39,126 bases of DNA from Chitinophagales bacterium (GCA_020629005.1 JAHDEE010000023.1:1-39126); one strand, 5' to 3'; shown: positions 8,256 through 18,009, counted from the stretch's first letter. Notes: a model not told the origin generated them from the sequence alone. Numbers and translations: made by a program.

Positions 8256-9938
8256 TTGAAACATCTACTTACCTTATTGCTGTTGCTACTTGCTTTTGAA
8301 CTGTCAGCTCAGGAGCTGGACATGCTTTTGGTGAATGCCAATACTTACCTATCTGCAGATGCAGGTCATAGTGAGGCGGCGGTCGGAATTGCCGGGGACA
8401 AGATAGCCTTTGTAGGTGAAGCCCAGAAAGGAGCAAAGCTGCTCAAAGCTGACGGAAACATCATTGATCTAAAGGGAAAAATGTTGACAGCAGGCTTCAT
8501 TGAAAGTCATGGGCATCTGATCTATTTAGGTTATTATTTGATGAACCTACAGCTACATGAGGCAGAGGATTTCTCACAAATTCTCAAGATGGTGGAGCAG
8601 GCTGCAAAAGATAAGCAGCCAGGAGAATGGATTACTGGCAGAGGTTGGCATCAGGATAAGTGGGACAAGAAACCAGATGACGCCATCAAGGGAATGCCAA
8701 TCAATGAGCTATTGAATCAAATAGCGCCGGATAATCCAGTATACCTGGGGCATGCCAGTGGGCATATGGCTCTTGTAAATGATAAAGCTCTTCAGATAGC
8801 AGAAATTGAGGCATCCACGGAAGTTATAGGTGGTGAAATATCTCTTGACAATAATGGAGATCCTACTGGTCTGCTCATTGAAAATGCAATAGAACTCGTG
8901 CTGCCATTTACCCCTGCCTATTCCAATGAAGATTTGGATCAGGCGCTGAGAATAGGTCTGGAAGAATGCGTTAAGAACGGCATTACTACTTTTGTTGACG
9001 CTGGCTCCGATGCGGCGTATATGGACGTCATGGAAGATATGGCAAAGGCAAGAGAGCTACCTGTCAGGCTCTATGTTATGGTGAGTGGACTTCAGCAGTC
9101 GTTTGTAGATAAATGGATAAAGCGAGGCCCGGCAATTGATCTATATAACGGATTCTTTACAGTACGATCGATAAAGCTTTCAGCTGATGGTGCGCTTGGC
9201 AGCAGGGGGGCATGGTTGCTAGAAGAGTACCATGACCATCATGGACACTTTGGACACGAGACCATCCCGATGAAAAGGGTATTTGAAGTGTCAAAAATGG
9301 CCCTAGCCAACGGGTTCCAGGTATGTGTGCATGCCATTGGAGACAGAGCAAACCGGGAAGTATTGGATCAGTTTGAACAGGCCTTTAAGCTTTATCCTGA
9401 TGTTAAGGATCATCGGTTTAGGATTGAGCATGCCCAACATCTACATCCCGACGAGATTCCGAGGTTTGCCGAGCTAGATGTAATCGCATCAATGCAAGGC
9501 ATTCACATGTCTTCGGATCGTCCTTGGGCAATTGATCGCTTGGGGGAAAAGCGGATTAAAGAAGGAGCATACGTTTGGCAAAAGCTCTTTGAGTCTGGAG
9601 CGCTGGTAGTCAATGGTACTGATACACCTGTTGAGCCGATAAATCCGATTGCCTGTTATTATGCTTCCATAAGCAGAAAAACACTTGAAGGTACACCTGA
9701 AGAGGGTTATGAGGCAGATCAGCGAATGAGCAGAGAGCAGGCATTGCAAACCTACACTGAACTGGCTGCCAAAGGGATATTTATGGAGGACAAACTCGGA
9801 ACAATAAAAGTGGGGAATCTGGCCGATCTAACGGTATTTACAAAAGACTTGCAAAAGATTAAAGAATCGGAAATACTAAGCACCAAAGTAGCGATGACAA
9901 TTGTGGGAGGAAAGATTGCATATCAACTTCAAGAATAG
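8256..9938 (+). CDS. Secreted YtcJ-like amidohydrolase (Amidohydro_3)
   Basis: From the TTG at 8256 the product is 560 aa and opens with a clean signal peptide, MKHLLTLLLLLLAFELSAQ (TTG read as Met). The open frame extends further upstream, but only through the MITE copy at 8041-8196, so those residues are unlikely to be native; ATG 8082 inside the MITE is the alternative. Family landmarks: the ESHGHL metal motif near the start of the barrel, LSADGALGSRGAWL, VHAIGDRANREVL, FRIEHAQHLHPDEIPRF and NGTDTPVEPINP. These are typical of YtcJ-like metal-dependent hydrolases acting on amides or N-formyl compounds. The substrate is unknown; the location is periplasmic or extracellular. The stop overlaps the convergent kinase gene by 10 bp. 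Confidence 0.88.
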   Translation: MKHLLTLLLLLLAFELSAQELDMLLVNANTYLSADAGHSEAAVGIAGDKIAFVGEAQKGAKLLKADGNIIDLKGKMLTAGFIESHGHLIYLGYYLMNLQLHEAEDFSQILKMVEQAAKDKQPGEWITGRGWHQDKWDKKPDDAIKGMPINELLNQIAPDNPVYLGHASGHMALVNDKALQIAEIEASTEVIGGEISLDNNGDPTGLLIENAIELVLPFTPAYSNEDLDQALRIGLEECVKNGITTFVDAGSDAAYMDVMEDMAKARELPVRLYVMVSGLQQSFVDKWIKRGPAIDLYNGFFTVRSIKLSADGALGSRGAWLLEEYHDHHGHFGHETIPMKRVFEVSKMALANGFQVCVHAIGDRANREVLDQFEQAFKLYPDVKDHRFRIEHAQHLHPDEIPRFAELDVIASMQGIHMSSDRPWAIDRLGEKRIKEGAYVWQKLFESGALVVNGTDTPVEPINPIACYYASISRKTLEGTPEEGYEADQRMSREQALQTYTELAAKGIFMEDKLGTIKVGNLADLTVFTKDLQKIKESEILSTKVAMTIVGGKIAYQLQE

Positions 9939-11989
9939 GATTTGCTTTTCTTGATCCACTCCTTCATACGCAGAAGTTCCACTTCTGCGCGAATTATGGA
10001 TAATTCGATATTTTCATCGAGTGAGGCAAACTTATGTTGTAGTGCTGCACCTGAAATTTCAAGGCCGACCCGATGTTCAAATTCCTCAAGATTCTTCCAG
10101 AGTTTGGTAAAGCCTATCATCGAAAAGGCGGGCTTTATTTTGTGAATCTCACTTCTGGTTTTTTCCTCATTCTGGGCCTTAACTGCTTCGCGTATGGCTT
10201 TCAAACTTTCTGTGCCTTCTTCGAGAAACATTTCAAACATCTCTGAGGCGTATTCAATATCACCATCATAGAATGTTTGCAAATAAGCTTTATCAAAATG
10301 ATCCGAAAACACAAATTTCTGGCCTTTGAGCACTTCAGGAGTGACTAAAGGCAGAGATCGTCTTTCTCCATTTGTATATTTTGTGAGGTTCTCCAGTAAA
10401 CTTGCCGGAGTATAGGGCTTCGTAAGGAAACCGACCATTCCGTGCTCAGCCGCCTTCTTCTTTTCACTTGCCAGAGCCGAAGCAGTCAGCGCAATGATCG
10501 GTGTAGACCAATTAGGATTGGACTCCCTTAGAATTTCCCGAGTAGCTTCATAGCCGTTCATGACCGGCATTTGAAGGTCCATCAAAACAATGTCAAAGAT
10601 CTGCTCCTTGGATTTATTTACTGCCTCCAGACCATTAAGCGCTACTTCAAAAGTAACTTTCCATCCCTTGAGCAAATTACCCAGATACTGAATATTAATT
10701 CGGTTGTCCTCCACGACCAATACACGAAGTCCTTCAATGCTCTTTTCTAACTGGTCGGTGGCGTCGACTTTGGCATCTAAGGGTATGCCAGAATCCATAT
10801 ATGATAGGTATACACAAAACCTTGTACCAGTAATTTCATCGGTCTCTACCTCGATTGAGCCACCTTGTTGTTCTACTAGCTTCTTGATTATTGCCAATCC
10901 AATCCCAAGCCCTTCATACTTGCCGTTGTAGGAGTCAGCAGCAGTTCTGCTACTTTGAAAAATGCTTGCAATATCCTGATGAGGAATTCCGGAGCCGGTA
11001 TCCGTAATCTCGAATAGTAAATCGACGCGTCGACAGGCCCGGCTTATTTCCTGTACATTGATCTCTATGAGTCCTTCAGTAGTAAATTTCTCAGCTGTGC
11101 TCAGCAGATTGAGTAGAATCTGGTTTAACAATTTAGGATCGCCAAATAGTTGGTTTTCGATCTTCGTGTCTACCTTAAGCTTAAACTCAATGGGACGACC
11201 AGCGATTGAGGCTCTAAAGCTGCTTGCCTGTCGTTCCAAAAGGTCGAAAAGATTAAATGAATCAATCCGCACTGGCTGAGTTCCAGCATTGATATTTGAT
11301 ATATCGATTACGTCAGAAAGCAAACTGCGAAGCAGTTCAGCGGAATGCATCAAACTCTCCAGTAGCTCGTGCTGATGTTCTTGGGGACTTCGTTCGTTCA
11401 ACAAATGCGCCATGCCGAGGACGGCATTTACCGGTGTTCGTAGCTCGTGACTTAAGTTGGCGAGGAATTGAGTTTCTGCCTTTTGAGCTGCTACTGCCAA
11501 CTCCCGTGCGGTCTGCAACTCTTCCTGCAGCTTCTTAGACTCAGTTATGTCCAGATGCAGGCCGAGCGAACCAACAACCTTGCCTTGCTCATTCACAACC
11601 GGGGCACCGCTAATCATGACCCAAATGATAGTGCCATCTTTGCGCCTTATTTGACTTTCATAATTAGTGGCAAGCTTTTGTTCGCGAAACTTTTTTTGCT
11701 TCTTCACGCGTACGGCAGATGCAGGAGTGGCCAATACATCAACAGCACTTTTGCCCATCAAGTCCTCAATGCTGTAGCCGGTCAAACTACAGAAAGCGGG
11801 ACTAACCATTACCACCAAGCCGTCGTTATCAACCTCAACCAGGCCGACCTGCATTCGTTCGAATATATCCAGAAACCTTTTTTCCCGCCGCTGAATAACG
11901 AGCTGAGCGGTAGCTAACAAGCCCTCTGCAGCCTGTCTGGCAGCCCGTTCTTCTGCTAGTTGAATCTTCAGTTTGTCGAGTTCTGTCAT
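9929..11989 (-). CDS. Cytosolic PAS hybrid histidine kinase with REC and Hpt domains
   Basis: 686 aa with no membrane segment. Order: a coiled coil at 1-40; a PAS domain at about 38-150 with PAC tail (LGLHLDITESKK); HisKA with the phospho-accepting His181 (FLANLSHELRTPVNAVLGM); HATPase_c with DTGSGIP and GLGIGLAI; REC with phospho-acceptor Asp471 (DIVLMDLQMPVMNGYEAT); and a C-terminal Hpt domain with His616 (EIHKIKPAFSMIGF). The N box is unusual: LLNLLSTAEKFT has Thr298 where the second, magnesium-contacting Asn normally sits, and the F box reads IFQSSRTA. ATP binding may therefore be weak. It probably runs a complete phosphorelay in one polypeptide, but its output is not encoded nearby. It is convergent with the amidohydrolase. 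Confidence 0.92.
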   Translation of the reverse strand: MTELDKLKIQLAEERAARQAAEGLLATAQLVIQRREKRFLDIFERMQVGLVEVDNDGLVVMVSPAFCSLTGYSIEDLMGKSAVDVLATPASAVRVKKQKKFREQKLATNYESQIRRKDGTIIWVMISGAPVVNEQGKVVGSLGLHLDITESKKLQEELQTARELAVAAQKAETQFLANLSHELRTPVNAVLGMAHLLNERSPQEHQHELLESLMHSAELLRSLLSDVIDISNINAGTQPVRIDSFNLFDLLERQASSFRASIAGRPIEFKLKVDTKIENQLFGDPKLLNQILLNLLSTAEKFTTEGLIEINVQEISRACRRVDLLFEITDTGSGIPHQDIASIFQSSRTAADSYNGKYEGLGIGLAIIKKLVEQQGGSIEVETDEITGTRFCVYLSYMDSGIPLDAKVDATDQLEKSIEGLRVLVVEDNRINIQYLGNLLKGWKVTFEVALNGLEAVNKSKEQIFDIVLMDLQMPVMNGYEATREILRESNPNWSTPIIALTASALASEKKKAAEHGMVGFLTKPYTPASLLENLTKYTNGERRSLPLVTPEVLKGQKFVFSDHFDKAYLQTFYDGDIEYASEMFEMFLEEGTESLKAIREAVKAQNEEKTRSEIHKIKPAFSMIGFTKLWKNLEEFEHRVGLEISGAALQHKFASLDENIELSIIRAEVELLRMKEWIKKSKSYS

Positions 11990-12043
11990 GGTGTATTGAG
12001 TCTGTGCTCAAAGAGATGGCCGAATTGACAGAATCTACATTCC

Positions 12044-12922
12044 TTACTGCCTAAATATCCTCCATCTATACGCTTGGTCATTATCCTGGTACCTCAACTC
12101 AGCAATATATATGCCATGGCACAAATCCTGTACAGAAATCAAAACTGATTTATCCTCAACTGTATACTGTTTCTGCAAGCGGCCTGCGATGTCAAATATT
12201 GTTAGCCTTGCTGTAGTCTTTAAAGCCTCCAACTCGAGATGCAACACGCTGTCGAAAGGATTAGGATAGAGAGCTGCCATATGCTCCGACTCGTGCTGGC
12301 CCAGACTCAAGACAGACGAAATTGGAACACCATCAAGCAAAAGCCTGTAATAAGACAATCGAAATACTCCTTCATCCGTGAAGCTATAATGCTGATTTGC
12401 TCGGTTGTTACTCAATCGGGAGTGGATGGGCTCGAAAGTCAGTCCATCAAAAGACCGCTCCAGGGTAAACCTGTGCCAATCTGTTTCCTGCGCAGTTTAT
12501 GCTGCTTCACTGCCATCACTCCATTGATAGCGCTCACCTTCAATTCCTGCTTGCAATAATACTCCCTGGCCCTCACACAACTCAATGCTTTCCGGTAAGC
12601 CAGCGTCTAAGGACTCAGACTCTGTCACCTGAATACTGGCATTATTGGTGCAAGCACCCACCGAAACTTATACGCTGTAGGTTCCAGGACTATCCGCAAC
12701 GAAAATCGGCTCCGCACTTCCATCTTGCCATTCGTAGCTTCCGCCCTCAACTGTTGCATCGAGTGGTATCGTTCCTCCAGGGCACAAGCTGTAGGTGTCG
12801 GAAAGATTGAGTTCGATTGGCTCGCTAATTTCCACAAATACCGTATTCGCTTGCAATGCATTAATGCACAATATCAAAATGCCCGCAATACACAAAATCC
12901 TGACAACATTCAAGCTATCCAT
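12044..12922 (-). pseudogene. Decayed T9SS-secreted protein with two in-frame stops
   Basis: One reading frame runs through the whole interval and is broken by TAA at 12668-12670 and TAA at 12497-12499; the frame is the same on all three pieces. The first piece starts with ATG 12922 and a signal-peptide-like helix (VVRILCIAGILILCINALQA). It continues into Ig/PKD-like sequence (CPGGTIPLDATVEGGSYEWQ, then GTYSV, stop, VSVGACTNNASIQV). The last piece reads TAQETDWHRFTLERSFDG, YRLLLDG and a T9SS type A sorting domain (LYPNPFDSVLHLELEAL, ending YRWRIFRQ). The jump from a PKD-like strand straight into the TAQETD stretch that normally precedes the sorting domain also suggests an internal deletion. 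Confidence 0.8.
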
Positions 12923-12970
12923 CGATTTCCTTTTTGAAGATTAGCAAAATTTACCTTCAAGTTAGGAAAT

Positions 12971-13005
12971 AAAAAAAGGGAAGACCTAAAAAGTCCTCCC
13001 TTTTC
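12971..13005 (-). terminator. Intrinsic terminator of the DUF937 gene
   Basis: On the minus strand AAGGGAGGAC pairs with GTCTTCCCTT (one G-U pair) around a short T-rich loop, followed by a run of seven T. It lies 24 bp after the stop codon of the gene at 13029. Confidence 0.85.
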
Positions 13006-13028
13006 TACCTTCGCTTTGATTTTGCGAA

Positions 13029-13628
13029 TTACTTTTTAAATAGTCCGCCCAGGAGATCCTTACCGACGTTCAGCAGATCATCCTTAACATCACCATCGCC
13101 ATCTCTGTCTAGCAATTGCCCAAGCAAACCCATTTGCTTTGGCTGCGCCCGTTGTTGTTGTTGTTGGAACTGGTTCAACTGATCAGCTAGTCCGGAAGCA
13201 TCCAGACCCTGCTCACGCTTTTGCTTGCCTAGCGAGCCCATCAAAAGTGGAGCTAGCATCTCCATCAATTGAGCTGACTGCTGCGGCTGTAGTCCATGCT
13301 CCTGAGCAACTGCCTGCTCTACACGGCCACGGTTTCCACCAAGCACATGCTTCAGAATTCCCGCTCCAACATTGTTTGTTTGACCGCCACCAAGGAAACC
13401 TCCTATATCATCAAGGATCGATCCGTCGTGATCTCTGTCCAATGCATTTGCCAAAGCACTTGCACCCTGCTGATTTGAACTATTCTTTGCCATTGCACCA
13501 AGTAGCATCGGCAACATTGCACCAATGGCACCCTTTGCCGCGCCCTCTCCGAGGCCTACTTTCTGAGCAATGTTTCCTACAGCCTGATTTCCTAGCGATT
13601 GCATCACTATGTCTAATAATTGTGACAT
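13029..13628 (-). CDS. DUF937 (YidB-like) protein with calcium-loop-like segments
   Basis: 199 aa, no signal peptide. The N-terminus (MSQLLDIVMQSLGNQAVGNI) and the Gly/Ala/Leu-rich helices with MLPMLLGAMAKN and LMEMLAPLLMGSLGKQKREQ are typical of DUF937 proteins, a family of unknown function. Two Asp-rich loops, DRDHDGSILDDIGGFLGG and DRDGDGDVKDDLLNVGKDLL, look like EF-hand/dockerin calcium loops, each followed by a Gly-rich helix. A Gln-rich stretch (QFQQQQQRAQ) sits between the two halves. It appears to be a single-gene unit with its own terminator. Calcium binding is an inference from the loops. Confidence 0.85.
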   Translation of the reverse strand: MSQLLDIVMQSLGNQAVGNIAQKVGLGEGAAKGAIGAMLPMLLGAMAKNSSNQQGASALANALDRDHDGSILDDIGGFLGGGQTNNVGAGILKHVLGGNRGRVEQAVAQEHGLQPQQSAQLMEMLAPLLMGSLGKQKREQGLDASGLADQLNQFQQQQQRAQPKQMGLLGQLLDRDGDGDVKDDLLNVGKDLLGGLFKK

Positions 13629-13645
13629 CTAAATTGTGTTTTTGA

Positions 13646-13992
13646 TTATGTAAATACCTATCTTAATTAAGCAGGAAACATTTACTCAGGTTCAGTGCAT
13701 CTGGATAAATGGTTTTTAGTACCAAGTTTCAGTGACTTGCACTTTTCATTGCAATTCTGCCTACTGCCTTTTTCACCTTGTTAGACGATTCAAGATTTTG
13801 CGCCTACAACATTGATACGCAAGAAATTCCTGAAGCCACCATCACAATTCCAATTTTCAGGCCATAAACGATTACTTTGTGAGCGAAGATGTCGACTACT
13901 TCCAAGGATTAGATATAGCCATGGAGTGGAGTTAGAGAATGAGCTTGCTCAGTCTAAAAGACCACTGCAGCATCAATCATGTTTATAAGAAA
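13646..13992. other. Intergenic interval without a recognised gene
   Basis: No gene is supported. Codon-like fragments appear on the plus strand: TITIPIFR near 13838-13861, then, after a frame change, FQAINDYFVSEDVDYFQG and LDIAMEWS with a TAG at 13933-13935. They may be the relic of a gene, but I recognise no family. Confidence 0.3.
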
Positions 13993-15594
13993 CTAGAAGA
14001 GCTTTGTAACCAACGACTTTTCGATGGTTGCGGCCGTTAATATACCACTACTCATTCCCCCTACAACACCCAAACTGCCGACGTCTACACCTGTCATGTA
14101 GAAATTTTTGATGGGAGTCCTGGTGCGAAGTTTCGCACATTTATAACGCTGAGGGGTGGCAGAAAGGCCATAAATAGCTCCGCGATTGGCCTCGCAATAA
14201 AATAATGATGTCAATGGAGTAGAGAGCTCAAAGTAGTCCAGATGAGCCATTATCTCTGGTATTTGCTCTTGTAGTTGCGCCAAAATCCTCGACTCAATAT
14301 CCCGCTTGAATTCCAAATAGTCTTCCGGTCTGTCTTCCTCGTGCGTATCTTCCCATTGCTTTACGACATCCCAACTAATGAAGGTGACACATTCTCCAGT
14401 ATGCTTTTCCTGTGGCCCTGCTTTGTGATTCGGGTCTTTGAGCGAAGGAAATGAGATGTAGAGGATATGGGCACGTTCATCTGGATTATTCACATTCCAG
14501 TAATAGCGATCATTACCCCATTCATCCACCAGCCAAAGATTGGCCGCTGAGGCCCCTGCCAGCTTTATGTCGCCCTTAAAACCCAGATTAAGGCAGATAT
14601 AGGGCGGAGAATTTGGAATTGCATTGATTGCCTTAGCCCAATCGGTATTGGCATAAGAGGGAGGGCATAATTTATTTACTGTGTTCTTTGCTCCTGCGGC
14701 CGATATGATCTCTTTAGCTAAGAAAGTACCTCCGTCACTCATCAAAACGCCAACGGCCTTTTGTCCCTCCATCAATACCTGCTTCACACTAGCCTTGGTC
14801 AATACTTTTCCCCCATGATCAATCACGTTTCCCAGAAACTGGGCAGCAAACTCGCGAGAGCCATTTTTAGGATAATAGGCCCCATTGAAAAAATGAACAT
14901 GTGTCAGAGCATGCATGGCGAAGCTACAGTCCCGCGGTATGCTACCCATATAGCCCCAATGTATGCTAAGGATAGTTCGAAGTTTGCCTTTGATACCCAC
15001 TTCGTCAAATACTTGATCTACAGTCATTCCCCACCAATCTTTGCCAATCTTACCCCCAATGCCAGATCCTAGTTTATCCATCCATTCAGGAGCCATTTTT
15101 AAAGCAAAAAAGGCCTTAGCTGCATTAGCAGCAGCATAGACATAAGAAAAATACTTGTCGATCTCAGCAGTTTGCTGCGGATACTTTGCTTTCAATGCTG
15201 CGACAAACTCCCTCCTGGTATCTGGAAATGCAAAGCTATCTCCCTCCGGCAACCAAAATCGATCGTAAGGATTACCGAGACTCACCATTTCAATATTGCC
15301 ATTGCCCAGCCATTGTAGCCATTTATATGGCGGCTTTCCTGGCTTCATCTCTCCAATCGCATGTACTCCCGCATCCCATTGATACCCTTTCCTGGCGTAA
15401 GAATGTGTAAAGCCCCCAGGGATGTAGTGCTGTTCCAATACCAACACTCGCCTGCCTGTATGTGCCAAGGCAGAAGCACAACTCATACCTCCAATTCCAG
15501 AACCAATTACTATAGAATCCCAGTTCTGGGGTACTTGCTCAGTGCCATAATGTTGATAAACTCTTTCACCTTTGTACTTGGGAATTACGGACAT
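13993..15594 (-). CDS. CrtI/RetSat-like FAD-dependent oxidoreductase
   Basis: With the ATG at 15594 (MSVIPKYKGERVYQHYG) the product is 533 aa; an 18-codon upstream extension is open but unlike the family. An N-terminal Rossmann motif binds FAD (SIVIGSGIGGMSCASALAHT, then VLVLEQH), followed by GGFTHSYARKGYQWDAGVHA. The C-terminus FYMTGVDVGSLGVVGGMSSG is the second FAD contact typical of phytoene-desaturase-related enzymes (COG1233) and of retinol saturases. The reaction is probably desaturation or saturation of an isoprenoid or other polyene. No other carotenoid gene is nearby, so the substrate is unknown. It is transcribed in the same direction as the flavin reductase, 240 bp downstream of it. 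Confidence 0.85.
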   Translation of the reverse strand: MSVIPKYKGERVYQHYGTEQVPQNWDSIVIGSGIGGMSCASALAHTGRRVLVLEQHYIPGGFTHSYARKGYQWDAGVHAIGEMKPGKPPYKWLQWLGNGNIEMVSLGNPYDRFWLPEGDSFAFPDTRREFVAALKAKYPQQTAEIDKYFSYVYAAANAAKAFFALKMAPEWMDKLGSGIGGKIGKDWWGMTVDQVFDEVGIKGKLRTILSIHWGYMGSIPRDCSFAMHALTHVHFFNGAYYPKNGSREFAAQFLGNVIDHGGKVLTKASVKQVLMEGQKAVGVLMSDGGTFLAKEIISAAGAKNTVNKLCPPSYANTDWAKAINAIPNSPPYICLNLGFKGDIKLAGASAANLWLVDEWGNDRYYWNVNNPDERAHILYISFPSLKDPNHKAGPQEKHTGECVTFISWDVVKQWEDTHEEDRPEDYLEFKRDIESRILAQLQEQIPEIMAHLDYFELSTPLTSLFYCEANRGAIYGLSATPQRYKCAKLRTRTPIKNFYMTGVDVGSLGVVGGMSSGILTAATIEKSLVTKLF

Positions 15595-15834
15595 ATAGTA
15601 TTCTACTTTTTCTGCAAGATAATGAATTGCACAGGCTCGGAAAATCATTCTACAATTTACCGCAGGAAAATTGTAGAATCATAATACAATTGGGTCGAAA
15701 ACGCAAATCGACCAAGGTCGGATTTCGGACTACAGACTACGGATTTTGGATTTAGACTCGGCTGCCTGGCGTGACGTCCCCATCGCGCCGCTTGCCTGCT
15801 TGGTCGTGAGTACTTGTTTTGGGTTTTGGGTCCT

Positions 15835-16683
15835 TTACAAGAGCAAAGCCATGGCGACCTCCACTTTCCCAGCGGCAATCAGCTGCTTTGCCTGCTCGTG
15901 CTTACCATTCCCTTCTACCTTAGCAAGGCCAGAAAGCAGTTCCGCAATTCGCTGTGGGCCTGGTAAAGCAGGGAGAGCGGCCAGCTGTGCGAGATCATTT
16001 CCGGTCAGCACCTGACTTAGCCGAACAGATTCCGGCAATTGATCGAAACCGATTCCAAGCACAGTAACAGGTCTGTGTATCTTGTGAATTGCATCCCCTG
16101 ATGCACGGACATAAAAGGCTCTTCCCATCCTGCCCATCAAGTCGATTTTATGTGGATCGATTTTGGCTTCATCGTCCAAAACCTCTTCGTTGACATGCAG
16201 GCAAAGGACATCGCAGATAATTAGATTGCCAGCACCGGGGGATTTGGCCAACTCAATAATTTCACGAACCCGACATTCGATTTGGACTGGGGATTCTTTT
16301 ACTCGGAAGGGCTTTACTTCATCAGAAGCAATAGGCGTTAATCCGGTCTTTTCGAATTCGCTTACCTCTGAAGGATAGTTGACACTGCTTAAAGCCATCT
16401 GCTGGACTATTGCATGATTGACCATATTGATGACGACTTCGCCATTTGCCTGCACATTGTGCAATGTGTCTTTGGTGGTATTATCAGCCACTCTACGGTT
16501 GCTGGAAAACACAACTGTGGGCGGGTTAGAGCTAAATGCATTAAAGAAACTATAAGGTGCCAAGTTGGCTACGCCCGACTCAGAAATGGTACTTGCAAAA
16601 CAAATGGGTCGAGGGGAAACACTGCCCAGCAAATACTGATGTAATTCAGAAACAGAAACCTTGCCTGGTACGATCTTTAACAT
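15835..16683 (-). CDS. Flavin reductase-like FMN-binding protein
   Basis: 282 aa, cytoplasmic. The first ~200 residues are a flavin-reductase-like split-barrel: the SPRPICFAST and NLAPYSFFNAFSSNPPTVVF segments bind FMN, with NTTKDTLHN and GEVVINMVN following. The C-terminal ~70 residues form an extra helical tail (LSQVLTGNDLAQLAALPALP) not needed for the fold. It lies 57 bp downstream of fumarylacetoacetase on the same strand, a pairing I recall as common in Bacteroidota. A role linked to aromatic catabolism is likely, but the electron acceptor is unknown. Confidence 0.85.
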   Translation of the reverse strand: MLKIVPGKVSVSELHQYLLGSVSPRPICFASTISESGVANLAPYSFFNAFSSNPPTVVFSSNRRVADNTTKDTLHNVQANGEVVINMVNHAIVQQMALSSVNYPSEVSEFEKTGLTPIASDEVKPFRVKESPVQIECRVREIIELAKSPGAGNLIICDVLCLHVNEEVLDDEAKIDPHKIDLMGRMGRAFYVRASGDAIHKIHRPVTVLGIGFDQLPESVRLSQVLTGNDLAQLAALPALPGPQRIAELLSGLAKVEGNGKHEQAKQLIAAGKVEVAMALLL

Positions 16684-16740
16684 AGTGAGCGTATTATTGC
16701 AAATTTAGGAACAGGATAATTAGCAAGCAGTAGTGTTCGA

Positions 16741-18009
16741 TCAATGAGCTGGTAAGACCTTTCCGCTGACTTCCCCAAAACCAATGCGTAAACCATCCTT
16801 TTCCGCATAGCCGCGCAAAATGATGGTGTCGCCATCCTGAATGAATTTTCGTTCTGATCCGTCGGGCATTGACAGTGGCTTGCTGCCGCGCCAGGTAAGC
16901 TCTAGCATAGAGCCATAGGAATCTGGTGTGGTTCCGCTAATCGTTCCGCTGGCCAGCATATCTCCGGCTTTAAGATTACAACCGTTGACTGTATGGTGGG
17001 CTACCTGCTGATCAATGGACCAGTACATGTTCTTGTAGTTCGATTTGCTTATTGAAATAGGCTCAAAAGAATCGCTACCAAGCAAGACCTCCAGATTTAT
17101 ATCCATCGCCTTATCCCCTTTTGATTCCAGATAAGGAAGAATCGGCACTTCTCTTTCTTGAGGTGGAATTCTGAACGGCAATAAAGCATCCAGCGTAACA
17201 ATCCACGGGGAGATTGAACTAGCGAAACTCTTGCCTAGAAATGGCCCTAAAGGAACGTACTCCCACTTCTGTATATCTCTGGCAGACCAGTCATTAAAAA
17301 GCACGAAACCAAACACGTAATCGTCTGCTTCCTCAGTAGTAATTCTCTCGCCCAAGGCCTTCCCGGCACCCACAATACAGCCCATCTCCAATTCGAAATC
17401 AAGCAATCGGCAGGCTCCAAAAACAGGAGCGGCTTCCGGGTCAGGTCGCATTTGTCCTTTTGGTCGACGAATCTCGGTACCCGATACTACAATAGACGAT
17501 GCTCTGCCATGATAACCCACGGGCAAATGCAACCAATTTGGCATCAGTGCATTCTCCTTTGAGCGAAACATAGTTCCCACATTTGTTGCATGCTCTTTGC
17601 TTGCATAAAAATCGGTATAGTCACCAACGCGAACCGGCATCAACATCTCGACAGACTTTAGGGGATATACCACCAGCCTGGCGTCTTCCGAGTCACGAAG
17701 TTCTGGATTGTTCTCATTGAATAATTCAGAAAGGCGATCTCTAAGAGCTCGCCAATGGGCCTTGTTTAGTTCAAGCAATGGGTTGAGGGAATTGCTTTGC
17801 AAAAGCGAAGCATCGATACCATCAATTTGCAAATATGCTTTCGAGGCCAATTGGCCTAAGTCTATTACTGAGTCCCCAATTCGGGTTGCGACAGCTTCTC
17901 TGGAAGTATCAAAGCGTCCAATACCAAATGGTATATTTTGAATTGGAAAGTCAGAATTTTCAGGAACCTTGATCCAGCTCCTTAGCTTAGGATTATTTGC
18001 CTTTATCAT
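16741..18009 (-). CDS. fahA: Fumarylacetoacetase
   Basis: 422 aa, the usual length. The enzyme splits 4-fumarylacetoacetate into fumarate and acetoacetate, the last step of tyrosine and homogentisate degradation (EC 3.7.1.2). Visible family features: the N-terminal FAA domain (NIPFGIGRF), then DYTDFYASKEHA with metal ligand Asp130, LPVGYHGRASSIVVSGT, LLDFELEMG with Glu206 and Glu208, and FNDWSARDIQKWEYVPLGPF with the last Asp ligand. All ligands known from the mouse enzyme seem present. Homogentisate dioxygenase and HPPD are not in the window. It is the first gene of a pair with the flavin reductase. Confidence 0.96.
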   Translation of the reverse strand: MIKANNPKLRSWIKVPENSDFPIQNIPFGIGRFDTSREAVATRIGDSVIDLGQLASKAYLQIDGIDASLLQSNSLNPLLELNKAHWRALRDRLSELFNENNPELRDSEDARLVVYPLKSVEMLMPVRVGDYTDFYASKEHATNVGTMFRSKENALMPNWLHLPVGYHGRASSIVVSGTEIRRPKGQMRPDPEAAPVFGACRLLDFELEMGCIVGAGKALGERITTEEADDYVFGFVLFNDWSARDIQKWEYVPLGPFLGKSFASSISPWIVTLDALLPFRIPPQEREVPILPYLESKGDKAMDINLEVLLGSDSFEPISISKSNYKNMYWSIDQQVAHHTVNGCNLKAGDMLASGTISGTTPDSYGSMLELTWRGSKPLSMPDGSERKFIQDGDTIILRGYAEKDGLRIGFGEVSGKVLPAH

